Positions 25,111 through 32,282 of a stretch of DNA of 64,000 nucleotides are shown one piece after another. This DNA comes from Enterobacter sp. Bisph1. GTDB lineage: Bacteria; Pseudomonadota; Gammaproteobacteria; Enterobacterales; Enterobacteriaceae. The translations under genes and the position numbers were made by a program. The stretch spans positions 124,001-188,000 of the forward strand of contig NZ_JXAG01000033.1 in the NCBI RefSeq assembly GCF_000814905.1. Reading direction: 5' to 3'. The notes beneath the pieces are model-generated. The model was not told the origin of the DNA. It saw nothing but the letters and a program-made list of their open reading frames with translations, and did no database searches. Each line of letters opens with the position of its first letter. Position 1 is the stretch's first letter.

Positions 25111-25820
25111 TTAGCGGCCGCGGTCGCGATAGTTTTCCTGACTCTTTCCCCGTACGCATCCACCCCAGCTCACTCGCTACCTGCGCCTTTGCACATCCCA
25201 CATCCACGATGATTATATTCAGCCCGGGCGTTTCGTCTGGCGCAATAACCTGGTGACTAAAAATTGAGATAATATTTTGCAAAATTAGCGGAGTACTATG
25301 CTCGAACAACGCATTACTCAGTCGATGATCATTGCGCTTATTTTTTATTTAACCTGAATCTGCCCCGGTACAGAGGCGATAACATAGAACAAATGGAACA
25401 CTATAAAGATTATAAAAATCAATATGCGTCTTTTATTACCTACCTTATTGGGGATTTCCGGGAATCAGCAGGGATTTAATAATTCTTTCTTAATAAATAC
25501 TCTTAATAAAGTCTCACGGCACACTAAAAGCTTATTTTTACCTTCCGCTATCAGCGGTGGAATTATGTTACATACCTGACACAACGAACAATAAAAGATC
25601 TTAATATAAACCCCCTTATAATTAATCCCATCCAGACATGTTTTTTTTAAAATGAGAGGTTCTTTATGGGCTGATATCCTTAATTAATCGTTACTTATGG
25701 CATCGCCATGTGAAAAACAATTGTTCTAGTGTTTTTTGTGGGTTCTTATCGAGAGAATTTATATAAAACACTGCTTTAGATCTCTGCTTAAAATATATTA
25801 GAGACATTCAGAGGTATAAA
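25111..25820. other. Non-coding left flank of the accessory island
   Basis: About 700 bp between the cyo terminator and the GH18 gene. The first 200 bp have core-like composition; base composition becomes clearly AT-rich after about 25320. On the minus strand 25118-25306 reads a protein-like stretch (APDETPGLNIIIVDVG, then AKAQVASELGWMRTGKESG) without a good start, possibly a gene remnant. On the plus strand a 19-codon frame (25298-25357, MLEQRITQSMIIALIFYLT) has GGAG upstream. Neither is called as a gene. The GH18 promoter should lie at the right end. Confidence 0.4.
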
Positions 25821-26744
25821 ATGAAAACGCTATATACACCCTATATCGATGTCACCGTCAATGCAGACTGGAGCGACTGGCAAACCTATCCCAACGGACG
25901 TCCTAATCCCCTCTACTCAGAGCAAGCCAAAGACTGGAAAGTAGATGGTCTGATATTCGGTTTTATAACACTCGCAACGCAAAATAATACGGCATGCTGG
26001 GCTGCTCAACCGACGATGCCACTGGACTGGGCCAGACCGTTGGCCGATGATTTACATTCGGACGAAAAAGAGGTGATTATTTCTTTTGGTGGCGCAGCGA
26101 ATCAAGATATCTCTAATTCGTTTAACGTAGATCAGCTGGTTGAAACATATACGTCTGTAATTAATGATTATCATGCACACGGCCTGGATTTTGATCTGGA
26201 AAATGGTCTGTTCGATATTGATAAAATCTGCGAGGCACTGCAAAAGATTCAGGCCTCATATCCTCAAGTCACGCTCAGTTTCACCTTACCCACATTACCA
26301 TCAGGTCTCACAGATGAAGGGTTGGTAATAGTGAAAAGGGCTGTTGACGCCGGGCTGAAATTTGTCATCAATGGTATGGCTATGGATTACTACAATCCGA
26401 ATTATGCTAATCAGATGGGTAAAGCAGCAAGGGATGCAGCAACGGCTATCAAAAATCAATTGGCTTTGTTTTATCCCTCCTTGAAGCCCGACGAGTTATA
26501 CCGCAAAGTTGCCGTAACGCCTATGATTGGGCTTAACGATGACAAATCTATGTTTACGTTTGATGACGCTATTATGGTTGGGGAGTTTTCACGACAAAAT
26601 AGCCTGTATTACCTTGGAGAATGGTCATTAAATCGTGATAATCCGTCGTCATCCAGTTACGTAAATCCGACATCCAGCGGTAATCCACAACAGAAAGTAT
26701 CGGGGGAATACGCTCAGCATTTTCTGCAGGGACAGGCTAAATAG
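25821..26744 (+). CDS. Glycoside hydrolase family 18 (chitinase-like) protein
   Basis: A 307-residue single-domain GH18 TIM-barrel protein. The SxGG-type strand is ISFGGAAN (87-94), the catalytic strand is HGLDFDLEN (120-128), in which Glu127 fits the general acid, and MAMDYYN (186-192) fits the late barrel motif. In the canonical DxxDxDxE signature the first Asp is replaced by His120, while the last two Asp and the Glu remain. No signal peptide and no carbohydrate-binding domain are visible, so export would need another route (holin-like, T6SS or lysis). Codon use and composition are more AT-rich than the core genes around it. The start ATG follows AGAGG. The family call is firm; substrate (chitin or peptidoglycan-type glycans) is open. 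Confidence 0.85.
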   Translation: MKTLYTPYIDVTVNADWSDWQTYPNGRPNPLYSEQAKDWKVDGLIFGFITLATQNNTACWAAQPTMPLDWARPLADDLHSDEKEVIISFGGAANQDISNSFNVDQLVETYTSVINDYHAHGLDFDLENGLFDIDKICEALQKIQASYPQVTLSFTLPTLPSGLTDEGLVIVKRAVDAGLKFVINGMAMDYYNPNYANQMGKAARDAATAIKNQLALFYPSLKPDELYRKVAVTPMIGLNDDKSMFTFDDAIMVGEFSRQNSLYYLGEWSLNRDNPSSSSYVNPTSSGNPQQKVSGEYAQHFLQGQAK

Positions 26745-26804
26745 AAAACCTCATTTTGTGTTGGCCATAAAAAGCTGCATAGAATAACGAGGCTTGAGGA
26801 AAAT

Positions 26805-26832
26805 AGCTCGCTGAAATGCGGGCTTTTCTTCT
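26805..26832 (+). terminator. Terminator downstream of the GH18 gene
   Basis: AGCTCGC-TGAAAT-GCGGGCT stem (one G-U pair) followed by TTTCTTCT. Confidence 0.65.
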
Positions 26833-26873
26833 GAATATAAATAAATATTCAATTAATCGCATTAGCCGTATCA

Positions 26874-26978
26874 CTAGCTAGCCCAGCGATGATAACTCGA
26901 TAGCCCGACACGTTGCACGGTTCGGTAGAGTAGCCGTTTGACCAAATCCCCGAAAATGAAAATTAGCAGTAGTTTCAT
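26874..26978 (-). CDS. Possible 34-residue hydrophobic peptide
   Basis: An ATG-started frame of 34 codons (MKLLLIFIFGDLVKRLL at the N-terminus) begins 3 nt after the stop of the 71-residue membrane ORF at 26982-27197. Its DNA and peptide resemble a second short ORF at 29818-29907 (shared pattern F-x-D-x-V-K-x-L-x-x-R-T-V). It could be a small membrane peptide or the N-terminal remnant of a larger gene truncated by rearrangement. No family is recognised. Confidence 0.25.
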   Translation of the reverse strand: MKLLLIFIFGDLVKRLLYRTVQRVGLSSYHRWAS

Positions 26979-26981
26979 GTT

Positions 26982-27197
26982 CTACTCCAACCACATCAGC
27001 CATTCCCCGCCCGGCGGTAAACGAAACAAACTCCTCAACAAATTAAGAAACGCGCTATACAGTAGTCCCAAAAGCAGCATCATTACTATTAATGCAGCCC
27101 TGCCGTACGTACACCAATCATTTGCCCAGTGCCCGCAAAAAGCAATAATCACCGCACAGATAGCTATTTGAAAAATCACCATGCAACACTGTACCAT
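26982..27197 (-). CDS. Possible 71-residue membrane protein
   Basis: Two hydrophobic stretches (about residues 4-22, VIFQIAICAVIIAFC; about 34-56, ALIVMMLLLGLLYSAFL) and a conserved-looking end (LFRLPPGGEWLMWLE). No strong ribosome-binding site precedes the ATG at 27197. The upstream side abuts an IS3-family transposase remnant, so this may be the 3' part of a longer gene that lost its start. No family is recognised. Minus strand, same orientation as the cassette to its right. Confidence 0.4.
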   Translation of the reverse strand: MVQCCMVIFQIAICAVIIAFCGHWANDWCTYGRAALIVMMLLLGLLYSAFLNLLRSLFRLPPGGEWLMWLE

Positions 27198-27220
27198 ATT
27201 AGCTTCGAAACACGGTTCGA

Positions 27221-27424
27221 TTACGTGGGATACTTACACAGCCATTTCTGCCAGTTGCGGGTACATGTGATATCAGTCGCACGGGCCTGGTTGGGCTTTA
27301 CAACAGTAAATTCACGCTGCACGCGAAGAGGGGTGATGACAAAAGACCTTCCGGAGATGCGACGCGCGGCTTTATAGCCACGTACCGCGTTGATCCGGTT
27401 CAATTGCTTTATATGAGTACTCAC
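27221..27424 (-). pseudogene. IS3-family transposase (OrfB) remnant
   Basis: The frame reads NAVRGYKAARRISGRS, VITPLRVQREFTVVKPNQA and TDITCTRNWQKWL, which aligns by eye with the standard IS3-family OrfB stretch (AVRGYK.PRR ... QR.FTV..PN..W.TDITY.RTWQGWLY) just before the first catalytic Asp region of the rve integrase core. The frame continues upstream without stop to about 27480 (TGYSSVSTHIKQL), also IS3-like. It then ends abruptly after KWLCKYPT, with Trp to Ala and Tyr to Cys changes at normally invariant places. It is a decayed fragment, with no terminal repeats found nearby. Confidence 0.65.
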
Positions 27425-27495
27425 AGAACTATAACCAGTTCGTACTGTTTCAGAGATGCAAAACCGGGTTTCGCCAGTGTAATGTAACGGCTTGT

Positions 27496-27852
27496 TTAAT
27501 GCTGTTGTTTATCCAGATACTCCTCAATGTGATGGCACCAGTAACTCAAAGTGAAGCTGGTATCAAAAATGTGGTTGCTCACGCTACCGCTGGGTTTAGA
27601 ACCTCTTCTGATTTTGTCCAGGGAAGAAAGGTATATATTTCTGACCGCCGGCTCTACGAAGCAGGATTCAAACTCAGTGAGCTCCCCTCGCTTTTTTTGT
27701 TTCTCAAGTTTCTTTCGCTCAGAATCAACATGGTCTTTCAAATCGGTGATAAGCCCTGTTAGTACCGGATCCGCTTTGAAACGTGGATATTGTTCGTTTA
27801 GCGCTTGCTCGATTACATCGAGCCTTTTTTTAATTTCATACAAACGTTGCAT
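27496..27852 (-). CDS. Hypothetical 118-residue cytosolic protein of the island cassette
   Basis: Charged, mainly helical small protein without signal peptide or membrane segment; residues 1-60 are Lys/Glu/Asp/Arg-rich (RLYEIKKRLDVIEQALNEQ, then DSERKKLEKQKKRGELTE) and likely to form a coiled coil. The C-terminal half is more neutral (FTLSYWCHHIEEYLDKQQH). The ATG at 27852 is preceded by AAAGGATAAG, a good ribosome-binding site. It is third in a minus-strand series after the 325-residue and the four-helix membrane protein, 119 bp downstream of the latter. No family is recognised; a regulator or second immunity-type protein are both possible. Confidence 0.6.
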   Translation of the reverse strand: MQRLYEIKKRLDVIEQALNEQYPRFKADPVLTGLITDLKDHVDSERKKLEKQKKRGELTEFESCFVEPAVRNIYLSSLDKIRRGSKPSGSVSNHIFDTSFTLSYWCHHIEEYLDKQQH

Positions 27853-27971
27853 GATCTTATCCTTTATAATTCGAGCGTTCTCTATTCGTATTAGTGAAGA
27901 TCTGTCGCAGCAGGTCTGGCCCTCTCATCTAGATTTAAATATGTGCGACACCCAGACTTTTCCCTGTTTTA

Positions 27972-28574
27972 TTAGGATGAACCACGCAAGCTTTGACGCT
28001 GGATAACCAACTGTTTCCGCCAGACTCTATTGTGCAAAAAGAGAGCGTTAGAACGATAAAATGTGCGACTGTTGATGCACCTAATACTGGTGATAATAAA
28101 CAATAAAGATAATATTGCACTAACGATAAAACCTGTTTTTTGCCCGCCGTCAAATATGACCGGTAGAAAAACAGCAATAAAGTTAATTATGCTAACTAAT
28201 CCGCTAAACGCTAGCAGTACCAGGAAAATCTTGAGCGCAGAATAACTTCCACGGGCAACAAAATACATCGCCAGCACTATTAAAAGGCTATAAATCAGCG
28301 AAACGGGTACAATTGCGGCCATCACGGCATGCTGCGGCAGCCCAAATCCGTTGAATACGGCCAACCATAACCAGGGCTGCGCTAAGGCAAAACTGACTAT
28401 TGTTAAAATCATACTCGCTAATAGCGGGCTTCCTGACATATGCCACCCAACCGGGATACCCAGCCGATCCTTTAGCCTGTCTTTAATTTTCTCAAGCTGA
28501 TGGGGATCAGTAGTCTTAATCTGTCTTGCAATAACCCCGCTTAATACGAGACTTTTGGTAAGGAATTTAATCAT
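27972..28574 (-). CDS. Four-helix membrane protein, candidate immunity partner
   Basis: A 200-residue inner-membrane protein: a charged N-terminal segment (about 1-48, with QIKTTDPHQLEKIKDRLKDR), then four hydrophobic segments near residues 49-75, 81-108, 112-142 and 147-168 (read by eye), and a basic C-terminal tail. The ATG at 28574 lies 5 nt after the stop of the upstream 325-residue gene; an alternative TTG at 28583 overlaps that stop and has better spacing to an AGGA. Either way the two genes are tightly coupled. No family is recognised. Being a multi-helix membrane protein directly behind a protein with a Gly-rich hydrophobic core, it could be an immunity protein; this is inference. Confidence 0.7.
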   Translation of the reverse strand: MIKFLTKSLVLSGVIARQIKTTDPHQLEKIKDRLKDRLGIPVGWHMSGSPLLASMILTIVSFALAQPWLWLAVFNGFGLPQHAVMAAIVPVSLIYSLLIVLAMYFVARGSYSALKIFLVLLAFSGLVSIINFIAVFLPVIFDGGQKTGFIVSAILSLLFIITSIRCINSRTFYRSNALFLHNRVWRKQLVIQRQSLRGSS

Positions 28575-28579
28575 TATTA

Positions 28580-29557
28580 TCAATTAGTTCCTATAAACGA
28601 AAATGACTGGATAAGACCAATAGCATACCGGGCTGATGATTTGATATTTTGAGGATTACGGAGGGTTCCGGTCATAGCGCTACCGGCAAATGCTGAAGTG
28701 TTTATTACTGCTGCGGTTAATTCTCGCTGTAAGGCACGTTGTAAAGCATCTGAGGGATAGCGCTTAGGATAAAAGCCAGCTCGCATAGCTGCTTTCATTC
28801 CTGTATTCGATATGCCCGGGTTTTGGGCGCGAATGATTTCCTCGGTTATCCGGCGGCGTTCTGCACGGCTGAGACTTTTAAGCCAGGTAATAACATTAGA
28901 CGATGTACTGGCTTTCATTAGCTTGTACGTTTCAATCGTACTTTTTAACCCAACTCCAGCCCCCGCCAGCGAAATAAGATCCAGTGCTGTGCTTGTTGTC
29001 ATATACCATGACTCACTGTCGAGCCAGGTGACAACGTCGTCATGATCCGTCGCGATTAGAGTAATTCTGCTTAATCCAATCACACATTGAGCGACCGTTG
29101 CTAAAGTACCCGCAGTGATAATTGCGGCTACAACACCTGAAGCCCCAGCCGTTAATGGTACAGCGACACCCGCACCAATCGCCAGAACGCCAGTAACGAC
29201 AGCGGCACCACATGAAATGGCTGTTGAAGTAATTTCATTAGCCAGGGATGGCGTCTGAATTGTGTTATTTAGAGCTCTGGTCGCGTTATAAGCTGATGGC
29301 TGAGAATTTATCCGGGTAACAATGACGTGGCTGACCGTACTTTGATGTTCCGTTGCTATATTTCTTGAAGGTCTAACAAGCCACTGCTGAGCGCCGTCGG
29401 AATAAATTATGCCTGCATGATTGAAATTTCGCGAACAGTCCAACTGTTTCGCCAGTGAACTAAAATCAAAATCATCGCCAGAGGCTAGTCCAAGACTTCT
29501 TGCGAACCCATAATCTGGCAGATTATTGTTTTTTGTATACTCTCCAGGTAATGTCAT
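28580..29557 (-). CDS. Hypothetical 325-residue protein with Gly/Ala-rich hydrophobic core, candidate membrane-acting toxin
   Basis: No signal peptide. Residues 1-110 are a soluble domain (GEYTKNNNLPDYGF, NFNHAGIIYSDGAQQWLVRP); residues 113-168 form a long Gly/Ala/Val-rich hydrophobic hairpin with repeated small residues (VVTGVLAIGAGVAVPL, then AGASGVVAAIITAGTLA), and 188-204 form a shorter one; residues 225-325 are basic and helical (KSLSRAERRRITEEIIRAQ). The ATG at 29557 with GGAGAG 5-6 nt upstream is chosen over an upstream in-frame ATG lacking a site. Glycine-zipper hairpins without export signal are typical of T6SS-delivered ion-channel effectors and of colicin-like pore domains. The next gene encodes a membrane protein. 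Function is inferred from architecture only. Confidence 0.65.
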   Translation of the reverse strand: MTLPGEYTKNNNLPDYGFARSLGLASGDDFDFSSLAKQLDCSRNFNHAGIIYSDGAQQWLVRPSRNIATEHQSTVSHVIVTRINSQPSAYNATRALNNTIQTPSLANEITSTAISCGAAVVTGVLAIGAGVAVPLTAGASGVVAAIITAGTLATVAQCVIGLSRITLIATDHDDVVTWLDSESWYMTTSTALDLISLAGAGVGLKSTIETYKLMKASTSSNVITWLKSLSRAERRRITEEIIRAQNPGISNTGMKAAMRAGFYPKRYPSDALQRALQRELTAAVINTSAFAGSAMTGTLRNPQNIKSSARYAIGLIQSFSFIGTN

Positions 29558-29817
29558 TGTTTCTCTCCATGTGAGTGGGCACCCGTTTTGTATCCGAAAG
29601 ATTAAAGAGCATATCACAAGAAAAATTCAGGATTAATTCTAATAGCATTCTGCTTAGTTGATAAGGCTTTAACCATCCCTCTTACCTGACCTCACAATCA
29701 TGGTTTATAACAAGATTACAGTCTGCTCTTTTGCCACTCAGGTTGTACGTTTTGCCTGGTCAAAGCACAGCGTACTCATTCCATTCTTTCTTAAAAATCA
29801 AGAAAGACATTCCCCCC

Positions 29818-29907
29818 TTAACCGTACTGTAGCGATGCTACGGTCCGCCAGTTTAGCCATTTGACAAAATCCCTGAACATGGCATTTAGCGGTAGTTTAT
29901 GGAGCAT
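29818..29907 (-). CDS. Possible 29-residue peptide or gene remnant
   Basis: A short ATG frame (MLHKLPLNAMFRDFVKWLNW at the N-terminus, ending SLQYG) similar to the 34-codon frame at 26874-26978. It has no clear ribosome-binding site. The two copies flank the cassette about 2.9 kb apart in the same orientation, which suggests a duplicated gene start or an imperfect direct repeat. Confidence 0.2.
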   Translation of the reverse strand: MLHKLPLNAMFRDFVKWLNWRTVASLQYG

Positions 29908-29964
29908 ATAAAGCAGTTTGTCATGCAACAGCTTTTTAAGTATCTATTCCCCGTTTCGGCTGCG

Positions 29965-30046
29965 CACCTGATTTTTTTCATCCAACAATGATCTAAAGCT
30001 CATTATTTATTATACAAGAATTAGATCATAACCGTTGACGCAGGTG
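29965..30046. repeat. Nested inverted repeat in the island
   Basis: A perfect 9-bp pair ATGATCTAA (29988-29996) / TTAGATCAT (30021-30029) sits inside an outer pair CACCTG (29965-29970) / CAGGTG (30041-30046). The centre is AT-rich. The rest of 29558-30160 holds no gene I can support except the short frame at 29818-29907 and presumably the promoter of the minus-strand cassette. Confidence 0.5.
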
Positions 30047-30190
30047 ACCTTCTTTCCTTTTCCTCAGGCCACTAGCCGCTTAAGGTAACTCTACACTACT
30101 GATAAATACCCCCACGGCTGTGAAATTATCTGCTCTCTATTCCCGTTGTGTTTGTGTTATGCCATCTTGCTTCGGCCTGGCACAAAAGCC

Positions 30191-30409
30191 GTGATGATCG
30201 TCGGTGGTTATGGTTACGTTCAAGATGCGACTGATGCGGCTAACCGACTCAAGCAGGCGAATGGTAGATATTATTAAGCGTTGTACGCTGAAAAACTGGA
30301 AATGCTCTACTTCCTGGTTGAACCGATCTTCAAACGAAACCCCAAATTGCCACGGCAGCTAGCGACGGATCAGGAAATCGCAACCTCAATCATGCGGATG
30401 ATACGATGA
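30191..30409 (+). pseudogene. Broken ORF with an in-frame stop, upstream of a small membrane protein
   Basis: One continuous frame reads VMIVGGYGYVQDATDAANRL, KQANGRYY, stop TAA at 30275-30277, then ALYAEKLEMLYFLVEPIFKR and NPKLPRQLATDQEIATSIMR before TGA at 30407-30409. Protein-like composition on both sides of the single stop suggests a nonsense mutation in a once longer gene; the frame stays open further upstream to about 30095 but without a convincing start. The terminal TGA overlaps the ATG of the 59-residue gene at 30406 (ATGA), the signature of a former two-gene unit. No family is recognised. Confidence 0.5.
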
Positions 30410-30585
30410 ACTTTTTTAAACGATGGCTGCGCTGGCAGCTTAAGGTCTTTGGCAGCGTAGCGATGGTCGTTGTGCTGACTATCGGATTTGGAGCCTTAGC
30501 CGGAACATACTGGCCGGATTACGCCTGGGGTACCACCGCGTTATTTGCGGCGGTGGTCTTCGGTTTGACGTGCTGGCTGGGTTAG
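30406..30585 (+). CDS. Small 59-residue membrane protein
   Basis: The sequence starts with a basic amphipathic stretch (MNFFKRWLRWQLKVFG), followed by two hydrophobic helices (about 17-34, VAMVVVLTIGFGALAG; about 43-59, TALFAAVVFGLTCWLG). The ATG overlaps the stop of the broken upstream frame (ATGA), which argues for translational coupling originally. No family is recognised; two-helix small proteins of this kind include immunity proteins, holins and assembly factors. The 290 bp to yajR show nothing else that I can support. Confidence 0.5.
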   Translation: MNFFKRWLRWQLKVFGSVAMVVVLTIGFGALAGTYWPDYAWGTTALFAAVVFGLTCWLG

Positions 30586-30875
30586 CAGTCATGCGCGCAG
30601 TGTAACATTGAGGGTCGTAAGCATTTTATAGAGCCTCGAGCTAACGATGCCCATCCTTTTCGAAACCCCTTCGGAGCCATAAGTTTTGAGTGTCGATAAT
30701 GAGCTAATGGCACTCAGGTTGCCCAAGAACTTTTTTATCAAACGCAAGGGTACACCGGCCCGCTTATTTTATGGCTTAACGCCACTCTTTACAGGTAACA
30801 TTTGCTCATCAAGCGGTTATTTACCCCGCCCTGCCCCCGCACTACACTATGTCCGGTTTTCAATATGAGGTGGCA

Positions 30876-32237
30876 ATGAACGATTTCAAAATGACACCAG
30901 GCGAATTACGCGCAACCTGGGGTTTAGGAACTGTATTCTCACTGCGTATGCTCGGCATGTTTATGGTTCTGCCCGTTCTGACCACTTACGGTATGGCGCT
31001 GCAGGGTGCCAGCGAAGCGCTTATTGGCCTGGCGATTGGTATTTATGGTTTTGCGCAGGCGATTTTTCAAATTCCCTTTGGTCTGCTTTCCGACCGCATT
31101 GGGCGTAAACCGCTTATCGTCGGCGGGCTGGCCATCTTTATTATCGGCAGCGTGATCGCCGCCCTGTCCGAATCGATCTGGGGCATTATTCTCGGCCGCG
31201 CCTTACAGGGCTCCGGCGCTATCGCCGCTGCCGTAATGGCGCTGCTGTCGGATCTGACGCGCGAGCAGAACCGGACCAAAGCGATGGCGTTTATTGGCGT
31301 CAGTTTTGGCGTTACCTTCGCCATTGCGATGGTGCTTGGCCCCATCATCACCCATCAACTGGGGCTGCACGCCCTGTTCTGGATGATTGCCGGGCTTGCC
31401 ACCGTCGGGATAGCTCTGACGCTGTGGGTGGTGCCCAACAGCCAGCATCATGTGCGTAATCGCGAATCGGGGATGGTGAAAGAGGGTTTTCGTACCGTCA
31501 TGGCCAACCCGAAACTGCTGAAGCTTAACTTCGGCATTATGTGCCTGCATATTCTGCTGATGTCGACCTTCGTTGCCCTGCCGGGCCAGCTCGAAGCCGC
31601 CGGTTTTCTCGCACCGGATCACTGGAAAATCTATCTGGTCACCATGTTGATCTCTTTTGCGTCCGTGGTGCCGTTTATTATTTACGCCGAAGTGAAGCGC
31701 CGGATGAAGCGCGTGTTCCTGTTCTGCGTGGCGCTGCTGCTGATTGCGGAAATTATCTTGTGGGGCGCGGGTCCGTATTTCTGGGAGATTGTCCTTGGCG
31801 TACAGATCTTCTTCCTCGCTTTTAACCTGATGGAAGCGCTGCTGCCGTCGTTAATCAGTAAAGAAGCACCGGCGGGCTATAAAGGCACGGCAATGGGCAT
31901 TTATTCCACCAGCCAGTTTATTGGCGTGGCGATTGGCGGTGCGCTTGGCGGCTGGGTAGATGGTCTATTCGACTCACAAACGGTGTTTCTGGCCGGCGCG
32001 CTGCTGGCAATGATCTGGCTACTGGTCGCCAGTACCATGCAGGAACCGCCCTACGTCAGTAGTTTGCGCATCGCTATCCCGGAAAATGTCGCCATTGATG
32101 ATGTTTTAGAACAGCGCTTGCTGGCAAAAGCGGGCGTCAGTGAAGTGCTGGTGGTGGCGGAAGAGCGCAGCGCATACGTTAAGATCGACAGTAAAGTAAC
32201 CAACCGTTTTGAGGTGGAACAAGCGGTAGCGGGATAA
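30876..32237 (+). CDS. yajR: YajR, MFS transporter with C-terminal ferredoxin-like domain
   Basis: A 453-residue inner-membrane transporter (E. coli 454). Twelve helices of the drug:H+ antiporter type with the family motif A region GLLSDRIGRKPLI after helix 2 and LGRALQGSGAIAAAVMAL (motif near helix 4), followed by a soluble C-terminal YAM domain (about 388-453; YVKIDSKVTNRFEVEQA) that E. coli YajR also has. The substrate is unknown. The ATG at 30876 gives the family start MNDFKMTPGE. It marks the right border of the accessory island. Confidence 0.96.
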   Translation: MNDFKMTPGELRATWGLGTVFSLRMLGMFMVLPVLTTYGMALQGASEALIGLAIGIYGFAQAIFQIPFGLLSDRIGRKPLIVGGLAIFIIGSVIAALSESIWGIILGRALQGSGAIAAAVMALLSDLTREQNRTKAMAFIGVSFGVTFAIAMVLGPIITHQLGLHALFWMIAGLATVGIALTLWVVPNSQHHVRNRESGMVKEGFRTVMANPKLLKLNFGIMCLHILLMSTFVALPGQLEAAGFLAPDHWKIYLVTMLISFASVVPFIIYAEVKRRMKRVFLFCVALLLIAEIILWGAGPYFWEIVLGVQIFFLAFNLMEALLPSLISKEAPAGYKGTAMGIYSTSQFIGVAIGGALGGWVDGLFDSQTVFLAGALLAMIWLLVASTMQEPPYVSSLRIAIPENVAIDDVLEQRLLAKAGVSEVLVVAEERSAYVKIDSKVTNRFEVEQAVAG

Positions 32238-32252
32238 CCCCGCTACGCGCTT

Positions 32253-32277
32253 CGGCTCTCTGCGCAACAGAGAGCCG
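32253..32277. terminator. Hairpin between converging yajR and yajQ
   Basis: CGGCTCTCTG-CGCAA-CAGAGAGCCG, a perfect 10-bp stem. It has no T-run on either side, so it may work as a bidirectional 3'-end hairpin rather than a classic terminator. Confidence 0.6.
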
Positions 32278-32282
32278 CGGGA

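Noticed and set aside
25298-25357. A 19-codon peptide MLEQRITQSMIIALIFYLT with GGAG upstream
   Set aside because: Too short to support without conservation data, although a hydrophobic small peptide cannot be excluded.
30686-30868. A 60-codon plus-strand frame upstream of yajR
   Set aside because: No ribosome-binding site, Pro/Arg-rich low-complexity C-terminus, and it runs into the yajR promoter and start.
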